From assembly GCA_046704245.1 (NCBI GenBank), contig JBJKSD010000019.1, forward strand, positions 14,302 through 78,301: a stretch of 64,000 nt of DNA, written 5' to 3'. The position numbers were made by a program, and so were the translations under genes. The notes below the pieces were generated by a model. That model ran no database searches, had not been told where the DNA came from, and worked only from the letters and a program-made list of their open reading frames with translations. This DNA is from UBA660 sp046704245. GTDB lineage: Bacteria; Bacillota_I; Bacilli_A; RF39; UBA660. The first letter of the stretch is position 1. Each line of letters opens with the position of its first letter. Of the stretch, positions 41,631-50,842 are shown one piece after another.

Positions 41631-42449
41631 ATGAATAATTTTTTCATAGCCATTAAAAGATTTTTAGCTAATAAGAATACCGTAACTATATTAGGTGTGC
41701 TATTAGCTGTAGCTATTTTATACTTTGGTTATAATTATCGTATTCAACAAGCTATTAAACCAGTAAGATTACCTTATGCTAAAGTAACTATTCAGCCGAG
41801 AACAAAAATTACTGAAGATATGGTTGGTTATATTGATGTACCACCAGTAAGACTTACTGGTAGTGTTATTAAATATGCTACACAAATAATTGATCGTTAT
41901 TCAAATGTTAATACGATTATTCCAGCAGGTAGTTTATTCTATGAAGATACTGTTATTCCATTTAGTGAATTACCAGATGCTTCATTAATAAATGTACCAG
42001 ATGATTTAGTGCCATATAATTTTAAAGTTGATATTGATAAATCATATGGTAATTCTATATTTCCAGGTAATTATATTAATATTTACTTTAAAGGGTTTGA
42101 TGATAATGGTCAATTAATGGTAGGTAAATTAGTAGAAAATATTAAAATATTAGCCGTTAAAGATCGTAATGGTAAAGATGTTTTTGAAAATACTGAAGAA
42201 GCTAGAATACCAGCTACTTTAATATTTGGCGTTCCTGAAGATATTCATTTATTATTAAGGAAGGCATCATATTTAGATGAATTTGATGTTGAATTAATAC
42301 CGGTACCTATTGGGGGAGCTTATTTAAGTGAACCTGGGGCAGTTGAAATGAGCAGTACTGTAATAAAGAGTTTTATTCTTGAACATGCTCCTGAAATACC
42401 AGTAACTGACGATACAACTGATAATACAACCGATAATACTACTGAATAG
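41631..42449 (+). CDS. CpaB/RcpC-like SAF-domain pilus assembly protein
   Basis: The 272-aa protein has an N-terminal membrane helix (TVTILGVLLAVAILYFGYN) followed by a SAF-type segment, LPYAKVTIQPRTKITEDMVGYIDVPP (about 44-68), the standard CpaB pattern. It continues with SNVNTIIPAGSLFYEDTVIP and a beta-rich region, then a Thr/Asp-rich tail. CpaB proteins sit outside the membrane in Tad pilus systems. GGGAGAGATAAGAG precedes the ATG. Confidence 0.75.
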   Translation: MNNFFIAIKRFLANKNTVTILGVLLAVAILYFGYNYRIQQAIKPVRLPYAKVTIQPRTKITEDMVGYIDVPPVRLTGSVIKYATQIIDRYSNVNTIIPAGSLFYEDTVIPFSELPDASLINVPDDLVPYNFKVDIDKSYGNSIFPGNYINIYFKGFDDNGQLMVGKLVENIKILAVKDRNGKDVFENTEEARIPATLIFGVPEDIHLLLRKASYLDEFDVELIPVPIGGAYLSEPGAVEMSSTVIKSFILEHAPEIPVTDDTTDNTTDNTTE

Positions 42450-42477
42450 ATAAAAGAATAAAAAGGGAGGTAAAATT

Positions 42478-43689
42478 ATGAATGATAATTTGTTTTCTAA
42501 TGTCGATTTTGGTCCACTAAAGAAATATATTGATGAAGATGATATTACGGATATATCGTATACCAATAATGGACAGTTATGGTTAAGATCCTTATCAAAA
42601 GGGTCTTATCGTGTTGAAGAAGCTAATGTTAATAATCAATTAGTAGAAAAGATAGCATTCCAATGTGCTAATATTGTAGGCAAAGTATTTAATATGGCTC
42701 ATCCATTTTTAGATGCTGAGAGTGCTGAATTGCGTTTAAACTTTATTCATTCATCGATAGCTAGAAATGGTATAGCAATGGTTATACGTAAGACGCCCGC
42801 TAAAATTCGATTGGAAAAGAATAAATTAATACAAGAACAATATGTTTCTCTTGATATTCATGATTTTTTGATTAGATGTGTCGAGGGACACTGTAATATT
42901 ATTGTCAGTGGGGAAACTGGTGCTGGTAAAACAGAGTTTGTTAAGTATTTAGCATCACATATTAAGGAAGATGAAAAGGTTATTACTATTGAAGATACCT
43001 TAGAATTACACTTAGATAGAATATTCCCTCATCGTGACATTGTAGCTATGAAAACTAATAATATAGCGTCTTATTCAGAAGTATTAGTAACCTGTATGAG
43101 ACAGAATCCTAGATGGATATTACTATCCGAAGTCCGTAGTGCAGAAGCGGTTACAGCCGTTAGAAACTCTATTTCATCAGGCCATAATATTATTTCAACT
43201 ATTCACTCTGATAAAGCTGAGAGTATCCCTTATCGTATGTATAGTTTATTAGAAACTAATATTGATATTGATCAATTCTTAAAAACTATATATCGTTATA
43301 TACAATTGGGTGTTCATATTAGAGCTCGCCAAGATCCAACATCCAAAAAGATGATTCGTGATATAAGTGAAGTAATAGAATTTTATGTTACTAATGATGG
43401 CAAACCCGAACAACAATTAATATATCGCAAATCATTAACAGGTGAAATAATACGTCATAATCCTAGTGAATATTTAATTAGTTATTTATCATCACATGGT
43501 ATACAATTAAAACCTGTATTTAAAGATAATGAAATAACCAAAGAAACCAATCAACCAGTTGCACAAAATACATCAATTGATGGACAAGTAGCCCCAGAGC
43601 CAGTAGTCGAACCAACTAATATGGTTCCTACTGAACCAATACCTAATAATCCAACCAATAGAGAAGATGTTGAAGTTTTAGACATGTAA
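42478..43689 (+). CDS. CpaF/TadA-type secretion ATPase (VirB11 superfamily)
   Basis: The 403-aa protein has Walker A IIVSGETGAGKTEFVKYLA (about 141-159), an Asp box TIEDTLEL, the Walker B-like WILLSEVRSAEAV and a His box STIHSDKAESIPYR. An N-terminal region (ITDISYTNNGQLWLRS...) matches the CpaF pattern. The last 40 residues are a Pro/Glu/Asn-rich disordered tail (EPVVEPTNMVPTEPIP). As a hexameric cytosolic ATPase it powers pilus assembly with TadB/C, encoded next. GGGAGG precedes the ATG. Confidence 0.92.
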   Translation: MNDNLFSNVDFGPLKKYIDEDDITDISYTNNGQLWLRSLSKGSYRVEEANVNNQLVEKIAFQCANIVGKVFNMAHPFLDAESAELRLNFIHSSIARNGIAMVIRKTPAKIRLEKNKLIQEQYVSLDIHDFLIRCVEGHCNIIVSGETGAGKTEFVKYLASHIKEDEKVITIEDTLELHLDRIFPHRDIVAMKTNNIASYSEVLVTCMRQNPRWILLSEVRSAEAVTAVRNSISSGHNIISTIHSDKAESIPYRMYSLLETNIDIDQFLKTIYRYIQLGVHIRARQDPTSKKMIRDISEVIEFYVTNDGKPEQQLIYRKSLTGEIIRHNPSEYLISYLSSHGIQLKPVFKDNEITKETNQPVAQNTSIDGQVAPEPVVEPTNMVPTEPIPNNPTNREDVEVLDM

Positions 43690-43706
43690 TAAAATGAGGT
43701 GATAAT

Positions 43707-44600
43707 ATGGAATTAATACTCCTTTTAGTACTAACTTTATTTATTATTTTATATAGGAGTAATCCGGGTGAATCAGTCTATAAATATATTACTCATCAAG
43801 CAGATGTGGTATATGAAAAATATGCTCCATATTCTTTTAAGATAGTTAGAAATAAAGTAAAAGAATTAGGGTTAGACTATACACCTAAACAATATGCTGC
43901 TCAATTATTATTATTTGCAGTAGGAGCAGCTGTTATATCATATCTATATTTCTATAATATTATTATAGCTATTATCTATGCTTTAGTAGCGGTAGCTATT
44001 ATTCCATATTTAGCATATTTACGATATAAACGTATTTATAGTGAGTTTATATTTGAACAAATACAAGTTTATACTACTAATACTATTATGGAATTTATGA
44101 CTACTCAATCATTTGTTAAAGCTTTAGAAGGGGTATATGCATCTGGGGTTTTAGAGGAACCTCTTTTATCGGATGTTAAGATGATGATTGATCTATCATA
44201 TCGTGAAGGTGATATAACTAACGCAATAAACTATATGAACGATAAATATCGTTTCTATATAACAAAGAATATGCATCAATTATTTTTACAGATTACTAAA
44301 GAAGGTGCTTTAGAAACCGATGAGGTTTTAGAAAATATGTTATTAGATATCGATATGTTAGTAGAAAGTGTCTATCGTGATAGAATGGATAGAAGTACTT
44401 TTCATAAATCATTTTTACAATATGGGTTAATGTTATATTTAATGATTATGTTAGTTCAGTATTTAGTTGGTATTGATACATATTTAATATTAATTGATGA
44501 ATTTTTAGTTCAGGTTATGTTACATGCTGTTGTATTGTTAAATAGTTATTTCCTATTAAGTGGTGAAAAATATTATAATGAGAATGTAGGTGCTGAATAA
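43707..44600 (+). CDS. TadB-like inner-membrane platform protein
   Basis: The 297-aa protein has an N-terminal helix, two helices at about 66-110 (LLLFAVGAAVISYLYFYNIIIAIIYALVAVAIIPYLAYL), a cytosolic T2SSF-type domain (ITKNMHQLFLQITKEGALETDEVLENML), and two C-terminal helices. This is the TadB layout, the platform that pairs with the CpaF ATPase. It shares one base with the next gene (TAATGG). Confidence 0.82.
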   Translation: MELILLLVLTLFIILYRSNPGESVYKYITHQADVVYEKYAPYSFKIVRNKVKELGLDYTPKQYAAQLLLFAVGAAVISYLYFYNIIIAIIYALVAVAIIPYLAYLRYKRIYSEFIFEQIQVYTTNTIMEFMTTQSFVKALEGVYASGVLEEPLLSDVKMMIDLSYREGDITNAINYMNDKYRFYITKNMHQLFLQITKEGALETDEVLENMLLDIDMLVESVYRDRMDRSTFHKSFLQYGLMLYLMIMLVQYLVGIDTYLILIDEFLVQVMLHAVVLLNSYFLLSGEKYYNENVGAE

Positions 44601-45382
44601 TGGAAGCGATATTAATAGGTTTAATTTTAATAATGATCTTAGAATATGATCGAAAAATAAGCACTAATAAATTTCTTAAAGATAATGAAAATTATTTTAA
44701 GGCATTGATGGAAAAAGATTATGAGTTTTATGCTAGAGCAAAATATGGTGATAATTTAGATATTGAAAAATTATTTGTAGCGCGCATTAGAAATGCTTTA
44801 GTAGTTTTTGTAGCCATTATATTTCTGTTTTTAAATCAATTAAGTTTCTTAAATATGGTAGCGGCAATAGTTGTAGCATATTTAATATTTAAGATGCAAT
44901 ATTCTAGTTTGCGTAATTACTATCGTAAACATCTGCATGAGATTGATTCAATGTTGCCATACTATTTAAAGAGTATCGAAATATTAATCCAGCACTATAC
45001 AGTACCAATGGCCATCATGAAATCAATTGATGATGCCCCAGATATTTTTAAACCTGGATTAAGAAATGTTATTGCTAAAATTAGTGCTGGAGACTCAAGT
45101 ATCGAACCATATATGGAGTTTGCTAAGGAATATCCAGTTCGTGATTCAATGAGAATGATGAGATTGTTATATCGATTAAGTCTTGGGGCACAAGAGCATA
45201 AACAAGATCAATTAATTATGTTTGCTAGGACGGTATCATCTTTACAATCTAAATCTCGTGATCTTAGATATAAAGATAGACTTGCAAATATGGAAAGAAG
45301 GACTTTAGTTATGTTGATAGTAACAGGTGGTGGAACAATGGCTATTCTTTTACTGTCAATGTTGTTAGTTTTTAGGTATTAA
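44600..45382 (+). CDS. TadC-like inner-membrane platform protein
   Basis: The 260-aa protein has two central helices (ALVVFVAIIFLFLNQLSFLNMVAAIVVAYLIF), a T2SSF-type cytosolic region (LHEIDSMLPYYLKSIEILIQHYTVPMAIMKSIDDAPD), and a final helix (AILLLSMLLVF). As second of the adjacent pair it corresponds to TadC. Together with CpaF/TadB it forms the pilus motor. Confidence 0.8.
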   Translation: MEAILIGLILIMILEYDRKISTNKFLKDNENYFKALMEKDYEFYARAKYGDNLDIEKLFVARIRNALVVFVAIIFLFLNQLSFLNMVAAIVVAYLIFKMQYSSLRNYYRKHLHEIDSMLPYYLKSIEILIQHYTVPMAIMKSIDDAPDIFKPGLRNVIAKISAGDSSIEPYMEFAKEYPVRDSMRMMRLLYRLSLGAQEHKQDQLIMFARTVSSLQSKSRDLRYKDRLANMERRTLVMLIVTGGGTMAILLLSMLLVFRY

Positions 45383-45384
45383 TA

Positions 45385-45413
45385 TTGTATAGATAAATTA
45401 AATGATATATAAT
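45385..45413 (+). promoter_or_regulatory. Internal promoter before the pilin-like genes
   Basis: -35 TTGTAT (45385-45390), a 17-bp spacer and a perfect -10 TATAAT (45408-45413), then a strong AAAGGAGG site. This would raise expression of the small pilin-like genes above the upstream motor genes. Confidence 0.6.
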
Positions 45414-45445
45414 AGAAGTATAATCATAATAAAGGAGGCAATTAC

Positions 45446-45625
45446 ATGAAAGAGGCAACAGGGGAATTAAATATGACAGTTATTACCATAGTTGCGGTTG
45501 GAGTAATTCTTGGTCTTTTTATACCTTGGTTAAAAAATACTGTTTTCCCAGGAATTCAAGAAAAATGGGATCAATATAAGGAAACAACTTATATTGAACA
45601 TGTTGATTATGTAGATTTTATCTAA
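45446..45625 (+). CDS. Flp-like prepilin candidate, 59 aa
   Basis: AAAGGAGG precedes ATG at 45446, and the ORF runs 59 codons to TAA 45623-45625. The N-terminus is MKEATGELNMTVITIVAVG: a short leader ending in Gly, then a hydrophobic helix of about 20 residues (TVITIVAVGVILGLFIPWL), then a charged tail (EKWDQYKETTYIEHVDY). This matches the plan of Flp/class III type IV prepilins (leader-Gly, helix, short tail). The next gene shares the M(K/R)EATG start, so both are likely cut by the same peptidase. It was probably missed by length filters. Confidence 0.7.
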   Translation: MKEATGELNMTVITIVAVGVILGLFIPWLKNTVFPGIQEKWDQYKETTYIEHVDYVDFI

Positions 45626-45642
45626 TATAAGGTGGTTAGAAT

Positions 45643-46002
45643 ATGAGAGAAGCCACAGGTGGAGCATTACTTATCAAGATAGTGCTTATCTTTATAGCTA
45701 TCTATATATCTTTTTTAGCTGTGTCTATTAATTATTCACAAGCTTTTAAGGTTAAAAATAAATTAATAACAATAGTAGAAGTTAATGAAGGATGGGCGCC
45801 GGGTAGTACTGCTGATAATGAAATAAAAACATATTTAAGACAAGTGGGATACACTCAATCTTATACCGTTTTAAAGGTCCCTACTGATAGGGGGCCTTAT
45901 TATAAAGTGACTACTTATATAGCTTTTAATTTCCCGGTTACTGGAACTAGGTTTACTTTTCCTATTACTGGTGAAACTAAGATTATGTACAATAAATTTT
46001 AG
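45643..46002 (+). CDS. Pilin-like protein with MREATG leader, 119 aa
   Basis: It opens MREATGGALLIKIVLIFIAIYISFLAVS: the same leader as the preceding 59-aa protein and an N-terminal helix, then a soluble domain of about 85 residues (TIVEVNEGWAPGS, YYKVTTYIAFNFPVTGT). TadE/TadF-like minor pseudopilins have this shape. It is 17 bp behind the prepilin-like gene and is co-transcribed. Confidence 0.7.
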   Translation: MREATGGALLIKIVLIFIAIYISFLAVSINYSQAFKVKNKLITIVEVNEGWAPGSTADNEIKTYLRQVGYTQSYTVLKVPTDRGPYYKVTTYIAFNFPVTGTRFTFPITGETKIMYNKF

Positions 46003-46019
46003 AAAGACTTGGTGGTTAT

Positions 46020-47003
46020 ATGAATGTAATTATTGCCAATAAATTTCAACCAATGTTAGCTACTTTAGAGATTGATGTTATTAAATCGATGAATGGTGAG
46101 TTCGAAGTTGATGAGATTATTAAAACCTTTGAACATTTCTTTTTTAATCGAATGATACTTGATATTACGGCCATAAAAAACTATAAGAATATTAGTAATA
46201 TTCAAAAATTATCAGTAGCATTGGATATGAATAAAGTGATTTTATTATTAGATGATGATGAAGAGAGCTCATCTCCTTCATATCTATCTAAATTAATATC
46301 GCTAGGTATTTATAACTTTACAAAAAATAAAGAAGGGATTATGTATCTATATAATAATCCTAATTCGTATAAAGATGTAGCCCATATTCACCAATTAGGT
46401 GAAATAACCGAAACACCAGTTGATAAAGTAGTCGGTGGCAAAGTTCGAATATTGGGAATTAAAAATGTTACTGATCATGCTGGAGCTACTACTTTAGTAT
46501 ATATGTTGAGGAATCAATTGGCTAAGAATTATTCAGTAGTAGCAGCGGAAGTCGATAAAAATGATTTTGCTTATTTCAATGATAAGGCATTATTAAGTTT
46601 ATCAAGTAAAGATTTAGCGGCACAGATTATGGGTATTAAGAATGTCAATATAATATTATTAGATTTAGATAATTATGAGCATGAAGAAATATGTAATGAG
46701 ATAATTTATTTAATAGAACCTTCAACTCTTAAATTAAATAAGTTAATGAAAAGAGATCGAAGGATATTTGATAAACTTAGAGGTCAGAAAGTTATTCTTA
46801 ATAAGAGTTTACTTAGCTCTAAGGATGTAGCTGATTTTGAATTTGAAGCTAAAATTAAGATCTTTGCTAATATACCACCATTAGATGAACGAAAGAAAGA
46901 TAACCCAATTTTAGATGTGCTATTGACTAAATTAGGGTTTGTTAGACAAAAAATAAATGAAAAAGATGTAAATAATAAACTTTTTGGTTTATTTAAAATA
47001 TAA
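46020..47003 (+). CDS. CpaE/TadZ-like MinD-superfamily protein, degenerate Walker A
   Basis: The 327-aa protein has an N-terminal receiver-like region (1-120) with LLLDDDEESS. A MinD-type region follows: ILGIKNVTDHAGATTLVYML in the Walker A place (about 140-160) lacks the GKGG Lys pair, and NIILLDLDNYEHEE is in the Walker B place. TadZ/CpaE proteins direct polar placement of Tad pili and often have such imperfect Walker motifs. GGTGGTTAT precedes the ATG. Confidence 0.7.
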   Translation: MNVIIANKFQPMLATLEIDVIKSMNGEFEVDEIIKTFEHFFFNRMILDITAIKNYKNISNIQKLSVALDMNKVILLLDDDEESSSPSYLSKLISLGIYNFTKNKEGIMYLYNNPNSYKDVAHIHQLGEITETPVDKVVGGKVRILGIKNVTDHAGATTLVYMLRNQLAKNYSVVAAEVDKNDFAYFNDKALLSLSSKDLAAQIMGIKNVNIILLDLDNYEHEEICNEIIYLIEPSTLKLNKLMKRDRRIFDKLRGQKVILNKSLLSSKDVADFEFEAKIKIFANIPPLDERKKDNPILDVLLTKLGFVRQKINEKDVNNKLFGLFKI

Positions 47004-47024
47004 GTTGTGGTATAATCAAATCAA

Positions 47025-47041
47025 ATGGAAGTATATTCCAT
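47025..47041 (+). promoter_or_regulatory. Extended -10 promoter and leader hairpin of the VirB2-like gene
   Basis: TGTGGTATAAT (about 47007-47017) is followed by ATGGAA-GTATA-TTCCAT (47025-47041), a hairpin at the start of the leader that is possibly stabilising. The coding sequence starts at 47070. Confidence 0.5.
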
Positions 47042-47069
47042 GGGTTGAAATTTGAAAGGGAGGATATAT

Positions 47070-47405
47070 ATGTATTTTTTAGCAGCACTTGAACAATGTC
47101 CAACAGAGCTACAAGGAATATTTTCTTTTGTTAACAACCTAATAACCTTAATCAAAATTGCTGTACCTATACTATTAATAGTACTTGGTAGTCTTGATTT
47201 AGGGAAGGCCGTAGCAGCTGGGGACGATAAAGAAATTAAAGCAGCGCAAGGCATGTTAATAAAAAGAGCAGTAGCAGCTATTATGGTGTTCTTTATTAGT
47301 ACTTTTGTTGCACTTATTATGCGATTATTAACTGATAACACTTGGAAAAACTGCCTTACTCTAAATGATTTTAATAATACCCCAATAGTTATGGTTGAAA
47401 AATAA
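47070..47405 (+). CDS. VirB2/TrbC-like small membrane protein 1
   Basis: The protein is about 111 aa. Two membrane helices (LIKIAVPILLIVLGSLDLGKAVAAG and AVAAIMVFFISTFVALIMRLL) are separated by a short Lys-rich loop (DDKEIKAAQGMLIKR). This is the pilin-like topology of Gram-positive VirB2-type proteins. The LDLGKAVxAG...LIKRAxAAI core recurs in the next gene. Cys near both ends (EQCPTEL, WKNCLTL). GGGAGG precedes ATG 47070; the TTG at 47052 is part of the leader. A terminator follows. Confidence 0.7.
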   Translation: MYFLAALEQCPTELQGIFSFVNNLITLIKIAVPILLIVLGSLDLGKAVAAGDDKEIKAAQGMLIKRAVAAIMVFFISTFVALIMRLLTDNTWKNCLTLNDFNNTPIVMVEK

Positions 47406-47418
47406 TTAAATTAATAAT

Positions 47419-47450
47419 AAAGCCAAAGTAATTAAACTTTGGCTTTTTTA
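47419..47450 (+). terminator. Terminator inside the secretion locus
   Basis: AAAGCCAAAGT (47419-47429) and ACTTTGGCTTT (47436-47446), followed by T's. It separates the Tad-type half from the T4SS half, allowing strong separate expression of the first VirB2-like gene. Confidence 0.85.
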
Positions 47451-47568
47451 TTTTGAATAAAATATTATTTGAAAATATCGTTGTTTATCAATAGATAATA
47501 TGTTATAATTTATTATGTAAAATTGTATTTAATAATAGATATTAAGGATTAAGGAAGGTGCAACGATT

Positions 47569-48027
47569 ATGATAAAAAAACTATTAAGTTTTACTGTTTT
47601 AGTATCATTATTTTTTACTATAAATACTAATGTTTATGCTATGAGCGATCAAAATCAGATGCCAAGTAATTATATATCTTATAAAATAGCAGCAGAGAAA
47701 ATCGAAAATGATTCTAGTACTCTACCTGATGATAGTATCTATTCAGAAGAGTGTAAAGGTATATTATCACAAGAGTTATTAGATTATATTAATAAACTTT
47801 TTAATTATATAAAAGTATTAATACCTATTTATTTACTACTTTTAGGAATGTTAGATTTAGGTAAGGCCGTAACAGCAGGGAACCCCGAAGCTGTTAAAAA
47901 AGCATACTCTTATTTAATTAAAAGAGCACTTGCTGCAATAGCTATATTTTTTACTCCTACCGTATTAAATATTGTTTTAAAAGCGGCGGGGTTGGTTGAA
48001 GGAACTTGTGGTATTGGAATGAAATAA
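47569..48027 (+). CDS. VirB2/TrbC-like protein 2, with signal peptide
   Basis: The 152-aa protein has a signal peptide (LLSFTVLVSLFFTINTNVYA, cut near residue 24), a spacer of about 50 residues, then the same two-helix core as the preceding gene: IPIYLLLLGMLDLGKAVTAG ... YLIKRALAAIAIFFTPTVLNIVL. Cys at EECKG and GTCG. A TATAAT at about 47501-47506 and AAGGAAGGTG support its own promoter and start. Probably a second pilin-like or channel subunit. Confidence 0.7.
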   Translation: MIKKLLSFTVLVSLFFTINTNVYAMSDQNQMPSNYISYKIAAEKIENDSSTLPDDSIYSEECKGILSQELLDYINKLFNYIKVLIPIYLLLLGMLDLGKAVTAGNPEAVKKAYSYLIKRALAAIAIFFTPTVLNIVLKAAGLVEGTCGIGMK

Positions 48028-48057
48028 AATCCATATTTTATGTGAGGGGATTACTTT

Positions 48058-50493
48058 ATGAGAGACTTTACAACTTTTATTAGATCTTTAATTTTTACAA
48101 TAGATAGATTAGTTTTTGAATGGGTTGGATATATCTATAATTTTTTGCTTGATTTAGCAAAACAAAAAATATTCACTGCTGAGGATTTCCAACATTTTGC
48201 TGATCGTATATATGTCATAATTGGTATAATAATATTATTTAAAGTAGTATTTACTTTAATTCAAATAATGTCTAATCCTGAGAATTCTTTTATCGCAAAA
48301 GAAGGAGGAACTGCTCAACTTTTAATACCAAGATTATCTATTACTTTAATATTATTAATTTTAACACCAACCATTTTTAGAGAATTATATACTTTTCAAA
48401 GTATAGTCTTAAATCAAAATGTTATTCCTAGAATTTTAGATATGGTTTCAGGCACTTCAAAGGATAAACAAATAAATATTGCTAGTGAAAGGTGTGTATT
48501 ATCGTTTGAAGCGCCTAATCCACAATTTAAGCATGCCTGTTCTGCTGATGATAGGTCAGAAGATGATTCTTTTATATGTGATGCCTATAAAGATAGTGTT
48601 CCATTTAGGGGGACAGCATCTAAATATATTGAAAATACTAAGGATGGAATTGAAGTTTTTCAAACCGGCTTATCTTCAGCGGCTCATTTTGTTGTAGATT
48701 TAAGTACAAATAAAACATATTTCTTTAGTGCCTATACCTCGCTTCAAGATTATTCAGTTAGTTTGGAAAATAATGCTGACTATAAGGACAATATATTGTC
48801 AGTGGTAATTAACAATCCGTTATTAGATGTTGGTGGTGGCAAAAAATGTAGAGAATATGCAGTAGTAAGTATTGGTGATGATGCTCAAGTATTCAATTCT
48901 AATACACCTAATTATTATTACGTTATAAATTTTACTGATAATAAACCCAACCTTGATACATTAGCAAATAATACCGCCATTCTAAAAAGGACTGAGAGTT
49001 ATACTACAGTTTCAGATTCATATATAGTGACAAGTGGAAAAGAATTTTCAAGTGGTCTTTTGTTTTCATTTGCTCAACCCTCACAATATATTGGCGATAA
49101 ACTTCAGGATTATAAAAATGCCGAAGATTCTGCTAATTTTTATGCTTTAGGTAATTTAATTACTATGAAGTCAAATGATAATTATATTATTACATATTCA
49201 TTTATTATCAGTACTGCTTTTGGAATAATTGTTCTATTATTATTAATAACTTCCTGTTTTGATATTGCTGTACGTTCGGTAGCATTGGGTTTTTATCAAA
49301 TTATTGCTCCAATCCCAATAGCATCATATATACAAAGTGGTCAAGGCAAAGAAACGATGTTTAATAAATATATAACAGCTGTCTCTTTAATATATATCGA
49401 TATTTTTACTAGAGTATTAGCTATTTCATTTATGGCATATCTGATAGAAAAAGTTCTTTCTAATGTTGCTTATAATCCATTACAGGATAATACTGGTGCA
49501 TTCAATTGGCTATTAAAATTATTTATGATTCTTGGAATCTTATTATTTGCGAAAGAGGTACCAGATATAATATCAGGTTTATTTGGTAAGGCGGGGTCAT
49601 CTAAGACATTTGAATTAAACCCATTGAAGAATTTAGCACAATTACCAGGAGCTGATTTTGCTGGAGCACTATTAGGGGGAGGTGCAGTAGGAGCCGCTAG
49701 TGGCCTTGTTGGTGGTGCTATTGCAGCAGGAAGAGGCATGTTTAAAAATGCCGGTACTAGAGGAATGGATCCTTTTGGGAAAGGAATATTTACTGCAGGT
49801 GCTGGTATAGGAGGAGCACTTGGGGGTGCAGTTTCGGGTTTTGGCAAAGGCTTTGGTACTACTCAATATGGTCAGAGATTAAAGGAAAATGCTAAGAAAA
49901 GCCCTATACATACCGGAATTAATGCTGCAAAAAGTGGATATGAAGCAGGAAAGAGTTTACCTAATAGAATATTTAAAAATTCTGACAACCAATCAATGAA
50001 TGATAGAGTTGAATCTTATATTAAACCAACCTTAGAAGAAACTGCTACTCAGTTTAAGAATACTGGTCAGGCAGTGAAAGCAAAACAAGATGTTATAGTT
50101 GAACTTGAGTCAAAAATAAAAGAGATGAATACTGATTTAAGAAATATTGATAATGCAATTGCTCAATCTTTAAAATCTAGTGGAAGTTTAAAAGCAAATC
50201 GTGATGTGTTGGTTCAACAATATAATAATCTTAGTGTACAACCGCGCACTTCTGATATTGTGCAACAGATAGATCAAGTAAATACTCAAATTAGAATAGT
50301 TGATCATGATATTCAAGAAATAGATAGCAGAAAAACAGATTATATTAATAAATCTAAAGAAATGTCTACCGCAAAACAAGAGGCAGAAGCAAGAATAACA
50401 AAAGAAAAGAAGGAACTTGCATCAATGGAAGAAACATTAAAACTACAAGAGCAGGCTTATAAAAAACAAAGTGAAAAAGATAAACAAGGATAA
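48058..50493 (+). CDS. VirB6/TrbL-like polytopic T4SS protein
   Basis: The 811-aa protein has helices in about 1-140 (IYVIIGIIILFKVVFTLIQIM; LIPRLSITLILLILTPTIF). A large extracellular domain (about 145-375) with Cys residues follows, then a second helix block (about 380-510: FGIIVLLLLITSCFDIAVRSVALGFYQIIAPIPIASYI, a VirB6 hallmark). Residues about 530-610 are a Gly/Ala-rich membrane-active stretch (LGGGAVGAASGLVGGAIAAG). The C-terminal 150 residues are a Lys/Glu/Gln coiled coil. It would form the inner-membrane channel of the T4SS. Confidence 0.8.
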   Translation: MRDFTTFIRSLIFTIDRLVFEWVGYIYNFLLDLAKQKIFTAEDFQHFADRIYVIIGIIILFKVVFTLIQIMSNPENSFIAKEGGTAQLLIPRLSITLILLILTPTIFRELYTFQSIVLNQNVIPRILDMVSGTSKDKQINIASERCVLSFEAPNPQFKHACSADDRSEDDSFICDAYKDSVPFRGTASKYIENTKDGIEVFQTGLSSAAHFVVDLSTNKTYFFSAYTSLQDYSVSLENNADYKDNILSVVINNPLLDVGGGKKCREYAVVSIGDDAQVFNSNTPNYYYVINFTDNKPNLDTLANNTAILKRTESYTTVSDSYIVTSGKEFSSGLLFSFAQPSQYIGDKLQDYKNAEDSANFYALGNLITMKSNDNYIITYSFIISTAFGIIVLLLLITSCFDIAVRSVALGFYQIIAPIPIASYIQSGQGKETMFNKYITAVSLIYIDIFTRVLAISFMAYLIEKVLSNVAYNPLQDNTGAFNWLLKLFMILGILLFAKEVPDIISGLFGKAGSSKTFELNPLKNLAQLPGADFAGALLGGGAVGAASGLVGGAIAAGRGMFKNAGTRGMDPFGKGIFTAGAGIGGALGGAVSGFGKGFGTTQYGQRLKENAKKSPIHTGINAAKSGYEAGKSLPNRIFKNSDNQSMNDRVESYIKPTLEETATQFKNTGQAVKAKQDVIVELESKIKEMNTDLRNIDNAIAQSLKSSGSLKANRDVLVQQYNNLSVQPRTSDIVQQIDQVNTQIRIVDHDIQEIDSRKTDYINKSKEMSTAKQEAEARITKEKKELASMEETLKLQEQAYKKQSEKDKQG

Positions 50494-50521
50494 ATAATAT
50501 AATAAAAAGGGTGTGATCTAG

Positions 50522-50842
50522 TTGAAAAATGACAGTTATTTAATACCTGCCAATTCAAAGAAAGGACTACTAATACTTAATATTTTTAGACCATTTGATT
50601 TAATATTATTTGGTACTGGAGTATTTATTACTATGTTATTAATAATAGTAATATCTCCATCATCTTTAATAGCTACGATACTGGTATTATTACCAGGATT
50701 ACTTACTGGTCTTCTGGTAACACCAGTACCAAACTATCACAATGTATTAATAGTCTTATCAGAGGCGATTAAATATTATTCAGAAAGGCAAAATTATATA
50801 TGGAAGGGGTGGCATTTCTATGAAGAATTCGAGCAAAAATAG
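50522..50842 (+). CDS. PrgI/VirB3-like small membrane protein
   Basis: The 106-aa protein starts with TTG 50522 (AAAGGGTGTGAT upstream). Two adjacent helices (LILFGTGVFITMLLIIVISPSSLIATILVLLPGLLTGLLV) follow a short polar start. It ends RQNYIWKGWHFYEEF, a motif found before VirB4 in Gram-positive PrgI-family proteins. It overlaps the VirB4 N-terminal gene by 23 bases. It links the ATPase to the membrane channel. Confidence 0.72.
   Translation: MKNDSYLIPANSKKGLLILNIFRPFDLILFGTGVFITMLLIIVISPSSLIATILVLLPGLLTGLLVTPVPNYHNVLIVLSEAIKYYSERQNYIWKGWHFYEEFEQK

Noticed and set aside
49470..49866. Minus-strand frames opposite the Gly/Ala-rich part of the VirB6-like gene
   Set aside because: The Pro/Ala composition is the complement of the Gly/Ala codons; no start signal.
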